23,857 nt of DNA from a virus. Each line of letters begins with the position of its first letter. Position 1 is the first letter of the stretch. The stretch lies in the IMG/VR virus record IMGVR_UViG_3300020445_000076, positions 1-23,857 of that record. One strand, given 5' to 3'. The notes under the pieces are model-generated. The model did no database searches. It saw nothing but the letters and a program-made list of their open reading frames with translations, and was not told the DNA's origin. This document shows positions 13,870 through 22,494 of this stretch, in pieces. A program made the position numbers and the translations under genes.

Positions 13870-15210
13870 TTACATTAGGTTGTCAACAAGAACACGTCTG
13901 TAGTAGCGGTTCTTATTAGGATCAAGATCACCACCGCCTTGGTCTGTGCCTTCAGCGAATGGGTTAGCAATCATGCCGTAACGAGTCTTGAATCCGATTT
14001 TTGGTTGGAAGGTATCCTGACCAACTGCTCTTACCATCTGTAGTGGTACATATGGGCAATAGAACAGTCCAGCGTCGTAAGGAGATCCACCCTTATAACC
14101 AGCAACATAGAAGTGACGATCACTTACGTTTGCAGAGTAAGGGTCAACATAAACCTTGATTCTTCCGTTAAGAGTACCAGCAAGTGTGCTGCTGTTATCA
14201 TCAGGAAGTAGGTTAGAGTTGCCAGCAAGAGCAGGAGTGTAGTCAAGTACACCAGCCATTGATAGAGCAGAAGCAACGTCAGCAGAGCAAATTAGAATGT
14301 TGCCCTTTCCACGACGAGTTTCATGCCCGATAGCGTTCATGTCTCTTTCGATCTGGAAGAGTAGACCTTTGAATTTCTCAACGGACCAACGACCATTAGA
14401 GTCAACGTCTAGGTCGAATATTCCAGCGGTAGCAGTGTTGTTCTGAGCACCAGGTCTTGCGATCTTGTAAACTGTTCTAACAACTTCCCTGTTGATTTCA
14501 GCAAGGACTTCAGTTGATAGGATGTTTGCAAGCTCAGACTCAGCGTCCAATCCATGAACTGCCTTAAGGTCTTGTGCTAGTTCTAAACTGTACTCAGCTT
14601 TGAGGGCACGTGACTTAGCGGTCACTGTTACCTTCTCAATACTGAATGCCATTTCAGCGAACTGGTTGCCAGCAGCATCACCCAATGCTTCTGCCTGTGC
14701 TGTAGTCATACCACTGTTAGTAGTATAAGTTCCAGAGGCGTTAAGAAGTCCTGGGTTTGATCCTGACTGTGCAGACTGACCTAAGTCAGATGCAGCGTTC
14801 TCTCCAGAGAACTCAGCATTTGCTTCGTTGAAGAATGCTTCAGTTCCAGACTGGTTAGTGTAGCGTGATCTCATTGCGAAGATCAAACCAGTAGGTCCAG
14901 TCATTGGCTGTACACCAGCAATGTCATAAGCAATAAGCTTAGGCATTGAACGACGGATCAAACTGATAAGAACTGGGTCGAAACCAGCAACAGGACCAGT
15001 TGCAGTAGATGAACCACTGAAACCTGCTGTGCCAGCAGACATAGTTGGAGCTGCCTCAGCAAGAATGCCAGCTTCCTCTTTTAAAAATTTTTCTTGGTTT
15101 TCTAACAGGACGGAGGTAACAGCCTTTCTATACTTATCTGAGATATTATCAATCTCATTGTGTTCTAGAATAGGTGCCCACTTTTCCTGCAGATGTTCTG
15201 CTTTGAACAT
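13870..15210 (-). CDS. gp23: Major capsid protein gp23
   Basis: HK97-fold major head protein. The precursor has 446 residues (T4 gp23 is 521). The segment RRSMPKLIAYDIAGVQPMTG matches the T4 RRAIPNLIAFDICGVQPMNS region, and further conserved stretches follow to the C-terminal YYRRVLVDNLM. The prohead protease consensus (L/I)xE occurs as LAE at residues 50-52, just before AAPTM, the likely cut that removes the N-terminal propeptide. The ATG has a good ribosome binding site (AGAGG). A CTAAATT element lies 24 bases upstream. The gene is followed by a strong terminator. No gp24-like vertex gene follows, as expected for cyanophages. Confidence 0.97.
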   Translation of the reverse strand: MFKAEHLQEKWAPILEHNEIDNISDKYRKAVTSVLLENQEKFLKEEAGILAEAAPTMSAGTAGFSGSSTATGPVAGFDPVLISLIRRSMPKLIAYDIAGVQPMTGPTGLIFAMRSRYTNQSGTEAFFNEANAEFSGENAASDLGQSAQSGSNPGLLNASGTYTTNSGMTTAQAEALGDAAGNQFAEMAFSIEKVTVTAKSRALKAEYSLELAQDLKAVHGLDAESELANILSTEVLAEINREVVRTVYKIARPGAQNNTATAGIFDLDVDSNGRWSVEKFKGLLFQIERDMNAIGHETRRGKGNILICSADVASALSMAGVLDYTPALAGNSNLLPDDNSSTLAGTLNGRIKVYVDPYSANVSDRHFYVAGYKGGSPYDAGLFYCPYVPLQMVRAVGQDTFQPKIGFKTRYGMIANPFAEGTDQGGGDLDPNKNRYYRRVLVDNLM

Positions 15211-15233
15211 TTGCTTTATTCCTCTTTAATAAG

Positions 15234-15240
15234 AATTTAG
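15234..15240 (-). promoter_or_regulatory. Degenerate late-promoter-like element (CTAAATT) upstream of gp23
   Basis: CTAAATT lies 24 bases before the gp23 ATG, the same spacing as the CTAAATA elements upstream of other late genes. It is two bases off the ATAAATA core, so alone it is weak; the expected strong expression of gp23 and the matching position are the reasons to list it. Confidence 0.35.
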
Positions 15241-15260
15241 GGGGTTAAACGATCTATAAA

Positions 15261-16331
15261 TCAATTAGATTTTGCAGACCAGCGAGAGAGTGCGTTGACA
15301 TATGCTTCCATTCCTGGTGCTACATCTTGGTTCTCTACTTTTACATCTTCGGTTAATTCAGTTGAAGTAACCTCAGGCTTGGTGGAGAAGTATGACTCAC
15401 GAAGAGTTGTAACTTTCTCACGGTAACTACTTTCATCTTCAAACTCAACAGCTTCAGCAAGACTGGATAGTTTTTCCTTTTGAGTCAAACTTAGTCCTTC
15501 TGCAACTTCACTCACAATCCCATTCTTGGTAAACCCGCCTAACTCTTTTACAAGAGTGACGTTTTGCTCAATTTGATCGTTGAGTTTTTTCTCCATAACA
15601 TCAAGTTGTTCGGTCATTTCGTCAACCAAATCAACTTTTTCATCTGAGATTTCAATGTAATTCTCAGAGAAAACCTGTTTGAGTCCAGCAAGAACTGATT
15701 CTGCCATCTCGACTTTGATGCCGTGCTCGATAGCTAGTTCGTTCTTGTCCATCCATTGCGTAACAGAGTAGGATAAGTACTCGTCAACTTGTTCCGCAAG
15801 TTTGGTTTTTACTGACTCGACTTCTTCTTCTAGAACTTTTGCATAATCAGTATGCATACGCTCTAGTTCTTCGTTTAGGCGTGAGACAACGGCTGCCTCG
15901 AAGATTGTCTTTGCCTTATCTTTAAACTCTGCAGTTAGGTCTTCACCTTCTGTAAGAGCAGCAACATCAGCAGATAAATCTATCTCTAGGATTTTATCTT
16001 CTTCTTCCGTTGTTGCTTCCTCCGCAGGAGCCTCAGCAATTACGTCGCCTTCAGGTTCATGACCTGCTTTAACATCACCCTTATCACTAAAGGTTGCTGT
16101 CTGCCCTGAAGCAGCAGATGGTTTAGTTGATGGGGGAACAGCATTACCACCAGCTATGATCTTAAACTTGTTAGAATCATCAGTTGGTTTACTGTTTTGT
16201 GGGGTTGGACCTCCAAGGTCTTGTGGGGATAAACCAGATCCGTCGTTCTCCAACTTCTTAATGGCTTTATCTCCAGGACTTGCGTCCTTTGTCACTTGGT
16301 TTTCATCCAGATTTTTAATCTCCTCAGACAT
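15261..16331 (-). CDS. gp22: Prohead scaffold (core) protein gp22
   Basis: Internal scaffold on which gp23 assembles; in T4 it is later cut to peptides by gp21. The protein has 356 residues against 269 in T4. The first 110 residues are Pro/Ser/Gly-rich and probably disordered, then come long acidic helices with coiled-coil character (ELERMHTDYAKVLEEEVESV and the DEMTEQLDVMEKKLNDQIEQ region). It lies between gp21 and gp23, the T4 position. The ATG at 16331 has a strong ribosome binding site (GAGGAG, 8 bases upstream) and a perfect TATAAATA 42 bases upstream. The call relies on position and composition because scaffold sequences diverge quickly. Confidence 0.9.
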   Translation of the reverse strand: MSEEIKNLDENQVTKDASPGDKAIKKLENDGSGLSPQDLGGPTPQNSKPTDDSNKFKIIAGGNAVPPSTKPSAASGQTATFSDKGDVKAGHEPEGDVIAEAPAEEATTEEEDKILEIDLSADVAALTEGEDLTAEFKDKAKTIFEAAVVSRLNEELERMHTDYAKVLEEEVESVKTKLAEQVDEYLSYSVTQWMDKNELAIEHGIKVEMAESVLAGLKQVFSENYIEISDEKVDLVDEMTEQLDVMEKKLNDQIEQNVTLVKELGGFTKNGIVSEVAEGLSLTQKEKLSSLAEAVEFEDESSYREKVTTLRESYFSTKPEVTSTELTEDVKVENQDVAPGMEAYVNALSRWSAKSN

Positions 16332-16372
16332 TGGTGTCTCCTCTGTAATGCAATTGCGGATTTTGCTATAGT

Positions 16373-16380
16373 TATTTATA
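16373..16380 (-). promoter_or_regulatory. T4-type late promoter (TATAAATA) upstream of gp22
   Basis: A perfect TATAAATA lies in the 60-base gap between the gp21 stop and the gp22 start, 42 bases before the gp22 ATG. It is the best late promoter in the window by sequence and position and would drive gp22 and gp23. Confidence 0.85.
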
Positions 16381-16391
16381 GATTGCGTGTT

Positions 16392-17033
16392 TTACAAACT
16401 TTGCAAGAACTGGTTGAATGCGGAAATCTTTCTTTCCTGCAACTGTGCTTGTGCTGCGTTGGTAATACGTTTCTTGATTTGTTCAAGTTCTTGAACGTTT
16501 CCATTGTCCCAAACCCATTCTCTACCTTCCATAATGCCATCTACGAAGGCATCTGGTGCAGAGGGATCCGCAACAATGTCGGCAGCGGTTGCTAACATAA
16601 AGTCATCACAGACAACTTTACAACCATCTTCTTCCTTAAGAGATCCAAGACCTCTAGAAGAAACGCCTAATTTTACACCTTCATCAAGTAAAGACTTTGC
16701 AATCTTACCCATAGGTGTGTCTAAGATACGTGCTTTACCCACAAAATTATCTCCTTCTCTCATGAGAGAAGTAGTTAAATGTGATACACGATCTAAGTTT
16801 ATGGTTGGTCCTTCAGGATGACCGAGTTCTCCTAAAGCACGTCCCGACTTTATATAGGTTGAATCATACTTTGTAACTTCTCTTTCAAGAAGGCCAACAG
16901 GATACATTCTACCATTACGGTTCTTTATTCCACCTTGTAAAAATACACCTTCAATAAAATGGTTTTTCTTACCACCTTTACCTTCAGTGATTACTACTTT
17001 AGCTTCAGTTATTTGTTCCGTTATCAGTTTCAT
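16392..17033 (-). CDS. gp21: Prohead core protein protease gp21
   Basis: Serine protease that matures the T4-type prohead by cutting gp22, gp23 and core proteins at (L/I)xE sites. Counting from the ATG at 17033 (MKLITEQITEAKVV) the protein has 213 residues, against 212 in T4. Conserved stretches are EGVFLQGGIKNRNGRMYP, LGELGHP with the probable catalytic His72, and GVSSRGLGSL with the catalytic Ser at 125 or 126, then ADPSAPDAFVDG. The open frame continues 68 codons upstream inside the gp67-like gene, but that stretch is a shadow; GAGGAA about 9 bases before 17033 and the T4 length support this start. It overlaps the gp67-like gene by 29 bases. Confidence 0.94.
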   Translation of the reverse strand: MKLITEQITEAKVVITEGKGGKKNHFIEGVFLQGGIKNRNGRMYPVGLLEREVTKYDSTYIKSGRALGELGHPEGPTINLDRVSHLTTSLMREGDNFVGKARILDTPMGKIAKSLLDEGVKLGVSSRGLGSLKEEDGCKVVCDDFMLATAADIVADPSAPDAFVDGIMEGREWVWDNGNVQELEQIKKRITNAAQAQLQERKISAFNQFLQSL

Positions 17034-17268
17034 CAGCGGGTTCCTCGGTTTCTGTTGATGCTTCAGGTGCCACCTCTGGTTCTTCAGTAGGTGCGTCTGG
17101 TTCTTCTTCCTGCGACAAGGCAGTAAAGATCTTATTACCAATCTCACCCTTACGAGCAGTGATTGATTCAAGTGCTTTGTCTTGCATAGCACCATCCACA
17201 TAATCAGAAAGGTCTTTCTGACCAGCGAACAACGCATTTACAATGTCAAGTGATGCTTGTGATGCCAT
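17005..17268 (-). CDS. gp67-like prohead core protein
   Basis: An 87-residue protein between portal and protease, the place of the small prohead core genes 67 and 68 in T4. The first 50 residues are helical (DIVNALFAGQKDLSDYV, then ESITARKGEIGNKIF), and the last 35 are strongly acidic with Glu, Pro and Thr, as in T4 gp67. It probably fills the core with gp22 and is cut by gp21. Its end overlaps the gp21 start by 29 bases. A CTAAATA element lies 23 bases before the ATG. The assignment is by position and composition. Confidence 0.75.
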   Translation of the reverse strand: MASQASLDIVNALFAGQKDLSDYVDGAMQDKALESITARKGEIGNKIFTALSQEEEPDAPTEEPEVAPEASTETEEPADETDNGTNN

Positions 17269-17290
17269 ATTCTATGTACACTCCATGTTT

Positions 17291-17297
17291 TATTTAG
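17291..17297 (-). promoter_or_regulatory. Late-promoter-like element (CTAAATA) upstream of the gp67-like gene
   Basis: CTAAATA lies in the 35-base gap after gp20, 23 bases before the gp67-like ATG. The ten bases TAAAACACGC just upstream (17297-17306, beginning with the gp20 stop codon) also precede the gp22 promoter region at 16385-16394. Confidence 0.45.
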
Positions 17298-17303
17298 CGT
17301 GTT

Positions 17304-18911
17304 TTAAATTTCTCCCTTCTTATAGTCCTTTGGATCTACGCCTTGGTACTCTTCTTCCTCTGGTTCTGGTTGTAAAGCCATCTCCATTTGTTGATGTTCC
17401 ATAGCTGGCATAGCAAGAGGATCAATTAACTTACCGTCTTTGATTTCCTGCTCCATCTCCGCATCAATCTCTTGTATTTCCTCGTCAGTCTGCTTAAGGA
17501 TTTGACGACGAATATAATCAAGAGAGAAGTAGCGTCCAGCGAAAGGATCCATACGCTCAAGTGCAGTGAGCCTTTCATTTAATATCTCTTTCTCTTTTAA
17601 TTCACTGAAATAGTTATCCGCAATGTAATCATATTGGACATGCTCTTTCATTTCATCCCATTCTTCTAGGGATACAACACCCTTAAGAACAAGTTGAGTT
17701 TTTAAAAGATCATTAAAAAGATCACTGAAACGTTTGCGGAGACGAGTGATAAACTTTTGGAATTTAAGTTCATCTCTTGTTATCTCTGCACTACGTCCAA
17801 TATTAAATTGTGTATCTGACTCTAAACGAGACTCAGGTACATTTAATGCACGGTAAAGTTTGCGTTGGAAGTACTTAACATCTTCTAACTCACCAAGGTT
17901 TTGTCCACCTGGAAGTGTAGAAATTTCTGTACCTCTTCCACCCTCTCTACGTGGTAACCAGAAGTCCTCCAACATGGACATGAACTTCTTGTCATCACGG
18001 ATCTCACCAGTGTCAGCATTATATACCAACTTATTTCTATAGCGAGACATTACCTCACGGAGGTATTGTTCTGCTTTTTGCTTAGGTAAATTACCTACAT
18101 CAATATAGAATATCCTACGCTCTGGAGCACGGGACATGCGGTATATAACGAGACTATCCTCAATCATGCGGAGCTGATTGAGTGCTTTGATTGCCTTGTG
18201 AAGATGTGAGAGCACATGGTTGCGTTGCATGTCAAGTACTCCAGAGTGGCAGTACGTGATAGCATCAGGGGCAATGCGAATACCTTGTTTCTCATATCCC
18301 TTCAGTCCTTTAGGTGAGTAAATATAATACTCAATGGACTTAGGAGCAAGTATAACCTCAGCGGGATCTACATTTTGAATCTTCGACTTAGGTTGGTCGT
18401 ATTCAATAATCTTTTTAATTTTACGTGGATCAATATACCTAAGTTCCGTAATACCTCTCTTCGGATCTTTAGGATCGATCATTTTATGGAAAAACAAACG
18501 TCCGTCAATATACCAACGACGGAATAAATCGTATGCTTTTCTATCAAAATCTAATAGTGATAGTATATTGCTAAACTCATCTCTAATAACTCGTTTGAGA
18601 TTATCTGAAACTGGGAGGTTAGATAACTCTAGATCTACTGGATGATTATCAAGATCACCAGCGATTGCCTCATTAACAATATCATTAATTGCCGAGTCAC
18701 ACTCTGGGTGGATCGACATCTCTCTATATCTACCAAGCAAGTCTGCGTCACTTGCTTTATTTGCAGCATCACCTAGATCAACATACTGCCCAAAATAACC
18801 ACCAGCGGATATTGGTGCAGCTGCATCATCACTGTCTTTACGCACAAAAGAAGGGCCGAGAGATTTCTGACCCTTCTTCCTTGCTAGACTATAACCAAAA
18901 AGGTTTGCCAT
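17304..18911 (-). CDS. gp20: Portal vertex protein gp20
   Basis: Dodecameric portal through which DNA enters the head, and the nucleus for prohead assembly. The protein has 535 residues (T4 gp20 is 524). Conserved stretches include EMSIHPECDSAINDIVNEAI, IDPRKIKKI, YRMSRAPERRIFYIDVGNLP, MSRYRNKLVYN and the LPGGQNLGELEDVKYF region used in marine myovirus surveys. The C-terminus is acidic with a Met/Gln-rich stretch. It follows gp19 after 40 bases and has a CTAAATA element 28 bases upstream. The N-terminal start is supported by GGAAG about 8 bases before the ATG. Confidence 0.97.
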   Translation of the reverse strand: MANLFGYSLARKKGQKSLGPSFVRKDSDDAAAPISAGGYFGQYVDLGDAANKASDADLLGRYREMSIHPECDSAINDIVNEAIAGDLDNHPVDLELSNLPVSDNLKRVIRDEFSNILSLLDFDRKAYDLFRRWYIDGRLFFHKMIDPKDPKRGITELRYIDPRKIKKIIEYDQPKSKIQNVDPAEVILAPKSIEYYIYSPKGLKGYEKQGIRIAPDAITYCHSGVLDMQRNHVLSHLHKAIKALNQLRMIEDSLVIYRMSRAPERRIFYIDVGNLPKQKAEQYLREVMSRYRNKLVYNADTGEIRDDKKFMSMLEDFWLPRREGGRGTEISTLPGGQNLGELEDVKYFQRKLYRALNVPESRLESDTQFNIGRSAEITRDELKFQKFITRLRKRFSDLFNDLLKTQLVLKGVVSLEEWDEMKEHVQYDYIADNYFSELKEKEILNERLTALERMDPFAGRYFSLDYIRRQILKQTDEEIQEIDAEMEQEIKDGKLIDPLAMPAMEHQQMEMALQPEPEEEEYQGVDPKDYKKGEI

Positions 18912-18938
18912 TAATATACTTCCGTTAACCTTATGTTC

Positions 18939-18945
18939 TATTTAG
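18939..18945 (-). promoter_or_regulatory. Late-promoter-like element (CTAAATA) upstream of gp20
   Basis: CTAAATA lies in the 40-base gap between gp19 and gp20, 28 bases before the gp20 ATG. The 16 bases from the gp19 stop codon through this element match those at the gp20/gp67-like junction in 13 positions, which suggests a shared junction element. Confidence 0.45.
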
Positions 18946-18951
18946 AAGGTT

Positions 18952-19650
18952 TTAGTTTGTCTCCTTTTGAACAGAGTTTCCAGCGTTAACGTCATCTGTG
19001 AATGACCAGAACTGAACTTGGAACTCAACGGTGTACTCTTCAGGAGTATCGTTAGTATCCCAAGCAAGATCAATTGCGGAAACACTACTAGGCCAAATGC
19101 CTTGGAATGAATACGCTTTCTTCTGATCTCCTTGACGTGAGTACTGACGAACAACTGCGTCTGATTGGTAATCACCAATCTCTTTAGCGTCCTGTAAGTT
19201 CTGCTGTAAGTTCTGAATCTTAGTAGCCCATTCTTCAAACTTATTACGTAGTCTAAACTCTTGATCGTTCAGAACTGTAACAGTCCAAGGTTCGAATGTG
19301 CGGTCTCCAGCAATTTTCAAAGTACGACCTCTATAGGGTACTTCGATAACTCCGATAGTAGATGCAGGAAGGTTTGCTGCTTTCACAAGGAAAGTAGATA
19401 ACTTATTTCCACCAGCAACAGTCTCATTGTTTGATCCTGCTACTTTCTGTCTTCTATCTTCAGATGATCCAGTACGACCACCTGTGCCAGGTAAACCGTT
19501 TCCTGCTACCTCATCTGGAAATTGAATTTCCACTTGGAACAGATTGGGTCTTGCTAGATCTTCAATTTGGTCTCTGAAATTAAAGATCGGTGAATCTATA
19601 AAACCGCCCTCGACCTGACTTGGGGATTTTCTTTGTGATTTGGTTCCCAT
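18952..19650 (-). CDS. gp19: Tail tube protein gp19
   Basis: Forms the inner tube of the contractile tail. The protein has 232 residues against 163 in T4. The segment ARPNLFQVEI at 33-42 and AGDRTFEPWTVTVLND at 114-129 match T4 gp19 (ARPNLFQVEI, AGDRTFDDWTVTVMND). The extra length comes from an N-terminal extension of about 25 residues and a Gly/Ser/Asn-rich insertion at about 47-83. The ATG has AGGAG 9 bases upstream and lies 33 bases after gp18, so both are probably on one late transcript from 22495. The C-terminal EYTVEFQVQFW is the last strand of the fold. Confidence 0.96.
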   Translation of the reverse strand: MGTKSQRKSPSQVEGGFIDSPIFNFRDQIEDLARPNLFQVEIQFPDEVAGNGLPGTGGRTGSSEDRRQKVAGSNNETVAGGNKLSTFLVKAANLPASTIGVIEVPYRGRTLKIAGDRTFEPWTVTVLNDQEFRLRNKFEEWATKIQNLQQNLQDAKEIGDYQSDAVVRQYSRQGDQKKAYSFQGIWPSSVSAIDLAWDTNDTPEEYTVEFQVQFWSFTDDVNAGNSVQKETN

Positions 19651-19683
19651 TTTTTATTCTCCTAATGAATTTGAGGGGGTAAT

Positions 19684-22455
19684 TTAAGAAGTGATCTCAG
19701 AGAATGATGCACCAGTCCTAGTTGCAGTAAATGTCAACGTAATGTAGTTGATAGAGCGTGTAGGCTTCACGAAGATCTCCGCAAAGAATTCACCACGATC
19801 AATTGCATCGGATGGGTTATTAGTGCTATCACAAACAACGAGGAAGTCAACAACACCTCGACGAGATTGAATCCTACGCATGAAGGGTTCAACTATATTC
19901 TTGAATGACTGACGAGTAAACTCATCGTTCAATTCAAAGAGTTGTGTCTTCGCTGCTTCAGCAATTGCTTGCTCCATTACCAAGAACAAACGTCTAACGT
20001 TAATTCTATCGAATGCGGATGAGTAAGACAGTGCTGTCTTATCTCCAAAGAGGACTATGCCTTGTCCAGGGAATGCAACGATTGGGTTGACCCTAGCATT
20101 GTAGAGCATATCTCTATGATCCTTCAGAGGTGAGTATGCTAACTTAATAGCGTTTCTCAACTGTCCTCTGTTAAAACCAGCAGGAGAGAACCAAGGTTCC
20201 TGATTAAGTGTTGTACTTAATGTTAAACCTGCAACGTCAGAGTTACAAGCGATATAGCGATACTTATCACTATACTTATCATAGATGTACTTGTAGTTGT
20301 TATCAAATACAGCGTATGAACTTGATGTTAGTTGATCGAAGAAGTCAACAGTACGATCAACGATTTGGCGAGTTGTTGGAACCCCAATCACGTCACTGCG
20401 TGGAGGTGAAACAAATGCCATGCAATCTTTACGAGTTGCAGCAATGTCAATTATCTTCTGTGCTTTTGCAAGAGTATCGAGTTCATTGCTCATGGATGGT
20501 CCCATGAGTAGGTAATCAACTTCTTGTGTTTCAGCGTCACTTACTAGATCATAAGCACTCAAAACTTTATCACGAGTTAGAGTGTAACCATCTACACCAC
20601 CCTGTAGTGAATACTTCAGAGTAGACTGACCCTTAGTATTGAGCATTTGTACAGCGGATGTTGCACCCCCTGTAGGATTGTCAATATCATAGATTGCAGC
20701 AGAAGATTTGAATAAATCAAAGTCTGTGTTAACACCAGTGCGTCCAATACTTCCGTTAGCACTACCATCTTTATCGAATAGTGCTGAAGTTTCATGTGAA
20801 CCCCAGTAGATATAAGAAGAATTATTCTTAACTACATCCTTGTAGTAAAGTGCTTCTCCTTGTGGTCCTTTAGCGTCAGTTGCCTTAGAGACATTCATGA
20901 ATTTCTCAAGAACACTACCTGGTGTACCAGTTAGTTTTCCGTCTCCATCAATGACTAGGATGTGGAATAAGTCATGACGACCACCACGATCTAATACCCA
21001 CTGTGAACTTGTAGGACGTGAAGCAACGTTCACCCAAAGTTGACCAGGTGAATATTCTCTTTCTGAATATGCATCTGCTTGGTTACTAATAGTTACAGAA
21101 GCACTGTTAGCATCGCTAACTGTCTGGTTAGATAAGAAACGTGGTGAACCAGTATTCAAAGATACGTATAAACGACGTTGAATGTTCTCGATCTCTCCAG
21201 AGTCACCAGTTGCACTACCAGCAGAACCAGAGTTATTTGCTAGTTCAGTAATTGCATCGTTAACTTCAAATACATCAGATGAACTAGAGTCGATTGTGAT
21301 CTCTAACTTACGAGTCTTACGATCCCAAGCAACAACACGTCCAGTTACGTTACCAGAGTTAGCAGTAAAGAAATTATCTGCTGCCCAGTCACCAACTAGA
21401 GTTGAACCAGTCTTAAGAGTTAGAACTACATTGTAGTGATAAACCTTAGCATAAGTGTTTGCTGCAGAGTATGCAACTTCAGCACCATTTGTAAACGCCC
21501 ACTCAGTAGTAGGAGGTTGTGAACAATAGATGATCTGATCAGCACCAACGTCAGTAGTAACAACACGAAGAGAGTTACCATAAATTCCTGGGTTACGTGC
21601 TCCCCACTTCCAGTTGTTAGTGGCGGTTTCTACAGTAGCCTCATAGGAGGAAAGATTTTTAACTAATGGTGGAGTAATACCTGTTGAGGTTTGCTCGTTA
21701 ATAGTTGTCTTGTTTGTGGTTACTGTCTGAATAGTAACGGTAGAACCATTAGTATGTGCAGCAGCAGTTGAACCAAGTTGTGCACGAGTAACAGTTAGGT
21801 CGTTACCAGCAACACCAGTGATTCTTAAGAACTCATCATCAATTCTGATGTAGTCGTTAGTTGATGCACCAAGAGAAGCAGCAGATGTAACTGTTAGTGT
21901 TACGTCACTATCTGAAAAAGTACCACCTTCATTAATTGTGGTATTTGTTCCACCAGCTTCAATCAACGTTATGTTAGCACCAGCAACGTGAGAAGCAGCA
22001 GAAGTAGATAGTTGGCCACGACTTACAACAACATCATTACCAGAGAGTGAACCTATTGTTAAAAGTTCAGCATCAACTAGTAAGATATCTGCAACGTCGA
22101 AGTCCGTAGAGTCAGCGACAGTTAGAGTCGTGTCAGCAGCACTAAAGCTTGTGACAGTAAATTGTGCAGTATCAATAGCGTTTGCTAGTGATGCGTTATC
22201 TGCACGAATAACTTTAAGAGTACCGCCATACAACACAAATTGTGCTGCTGCGAACCAATACTCGTAATTAAAATCGTTGGGTCTGCCGAATACTGAGAGT
22301 AGTTCTGCTTCGGAAGTAATTGAAATTACTTCTTCTACTGGTCCTTTTTCGTATGAACCTACAATAGCAGCAACGTTATCTACCGTTGCGTTTACTACTG
22401 TTGTTAGATCTCTCTCTAGTACAACAACCCCTGGGGAAAGCTGCGTCGATGCCAT
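19684..22455 (-). CDS. gp18: Contractile tail sheath protein gp18
   Basis: Sheath subunit that contracts to drive the tube into the cell. The protein has 923 residues against 659 in T4. The N-terminus (LSPGVVVLERDLTTVVNATV) and the long C-terminal domain (CMAFVSPPRSDVIGVPTTR, YKYIYDKYSDKYRYI, LFGDKTALSYSSAFDRINVR, NYITLTFTATRTGASF) match T4. The additional length lies in two places: tandem beta repeats at about residues 108-254, and a further strand-rich region at about 325-420. Insertions in sheath proteins usually face outward. The ATG has AGGAG upstream and a NATAAATA late promoter 40 bases upstream. Confidence 0.97.
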   Translation of the reverse strand: MASTQLSPGVVVLERDLTTVVNATVDNVAAIVGSYEKGPVEEVISITSEAELLSVFGRPNDFNYEYWFAAAQFVLYGGTLKVIRADNASLANAIDTAQFTVTSFSAADTTLTVADSTDFDVADILLVDAELLTIGSLSGNDVVVSRGQLSTSAASHVAGANITLIEAGGTNTTINEGGTFSDSDVTLTVTSAASLGASTNDYIRIDDEFLRITGVAGNDLTVTRAQLGSTAAAHTNGSTVTIQTVTTNKTTINEQTSTGITPPLVKNLSSYEATVETATNNWKWGARNPGIYGNSLRVVTTDVGADQIIYCSQPPTTEWAFTNGAEVAYSAANTYAKVYHYNVVLTLKTGSTLVGDWAADNFFTANSGNVTGRVVAWDRKTRKLEITIDSSSSDVFEVNDAITELANNSGSAGSATGDSGEIENIQRRLYVSLNTGSPRFLSNQTVSDANSASVTISNQADAYSEREYSPGQLWVNVASRPTSSQWVLDRGGRHDLFHILVIDGDGKLTGTPGSVLEKFMNVSKATDAKGPQGEALYYKDVVKNNSSYIYWGSHETSALFDKDGSANGSIGRTGVNTDFDLFKSSAAIYDIDNPTGGATSAVQMLNTKGQSTLKYSLQGGVDGYTLTRDKVLSAYDLVSDAETQEVDYLLMGPSMSNELDTLAKAQKIIDIAATRKDCMAFVSPPRSDVIGVPTTRQIVDRTVDFFDQLTSSSYAVFDNNYKYIYDKYSDKYRYIACNSDVAGLTLSTTLNQEPWFSPAGFNRGQLRNAIKLAYSPLKDHRDMLYNARVNPIVAFPGQGIVLFGDKTALSYSSAFDRINVRRLFLVMEQAIAEAAKTQLFELNDEFTRQSFKNIVEPFMRRIQSRRGVVDFLVVCDSTNNPSDAIDRGEFFAEIFVKPTRSINYITLTFTATRTGASFSEITS
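21694..22134 (-). repeat. Two tandem beta repeats inside tail sheath gp18
   Basis: Residues about 110-176 and 186-254 of gp18 are two copies of one unit of about 77 residues. Matching landmarks are TLTV at 110 and 186, LLTIGSLSGNDVVVSRGQL and FLRITGVAGNDLTVTRAQL, TSAASHVAGANITLI and STAAAHTNGSTVTIQ, and TTINE at 172 and 250. The pattern of strand, G-N-D turn, R-x-Q-L and A-A-S/A-H is like modules I know from other cyanophage structural proteins. Confidence 0.85.
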
Positions 22456-22494
22456 CTGTTATCTCCTGAGAATGTTCAGTTCTGATGCTGAAAT

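Noticed and set aside
16296-16595. Plus-strand open frames across the window, for example over gp22/gp21, gp46 and cobS
   Set aside because: All lie opposite well-identified genes, lack recognisable domains and have no supporting ribosome binding site pattern.
17034-17237. A 68-codon upstream extension of gp21
   Set aside because: It lies wholly inside the gp67-like gene, has no phage protease features, and the ATG at 17033 has a good ribosome binding site and gives the T4 length.
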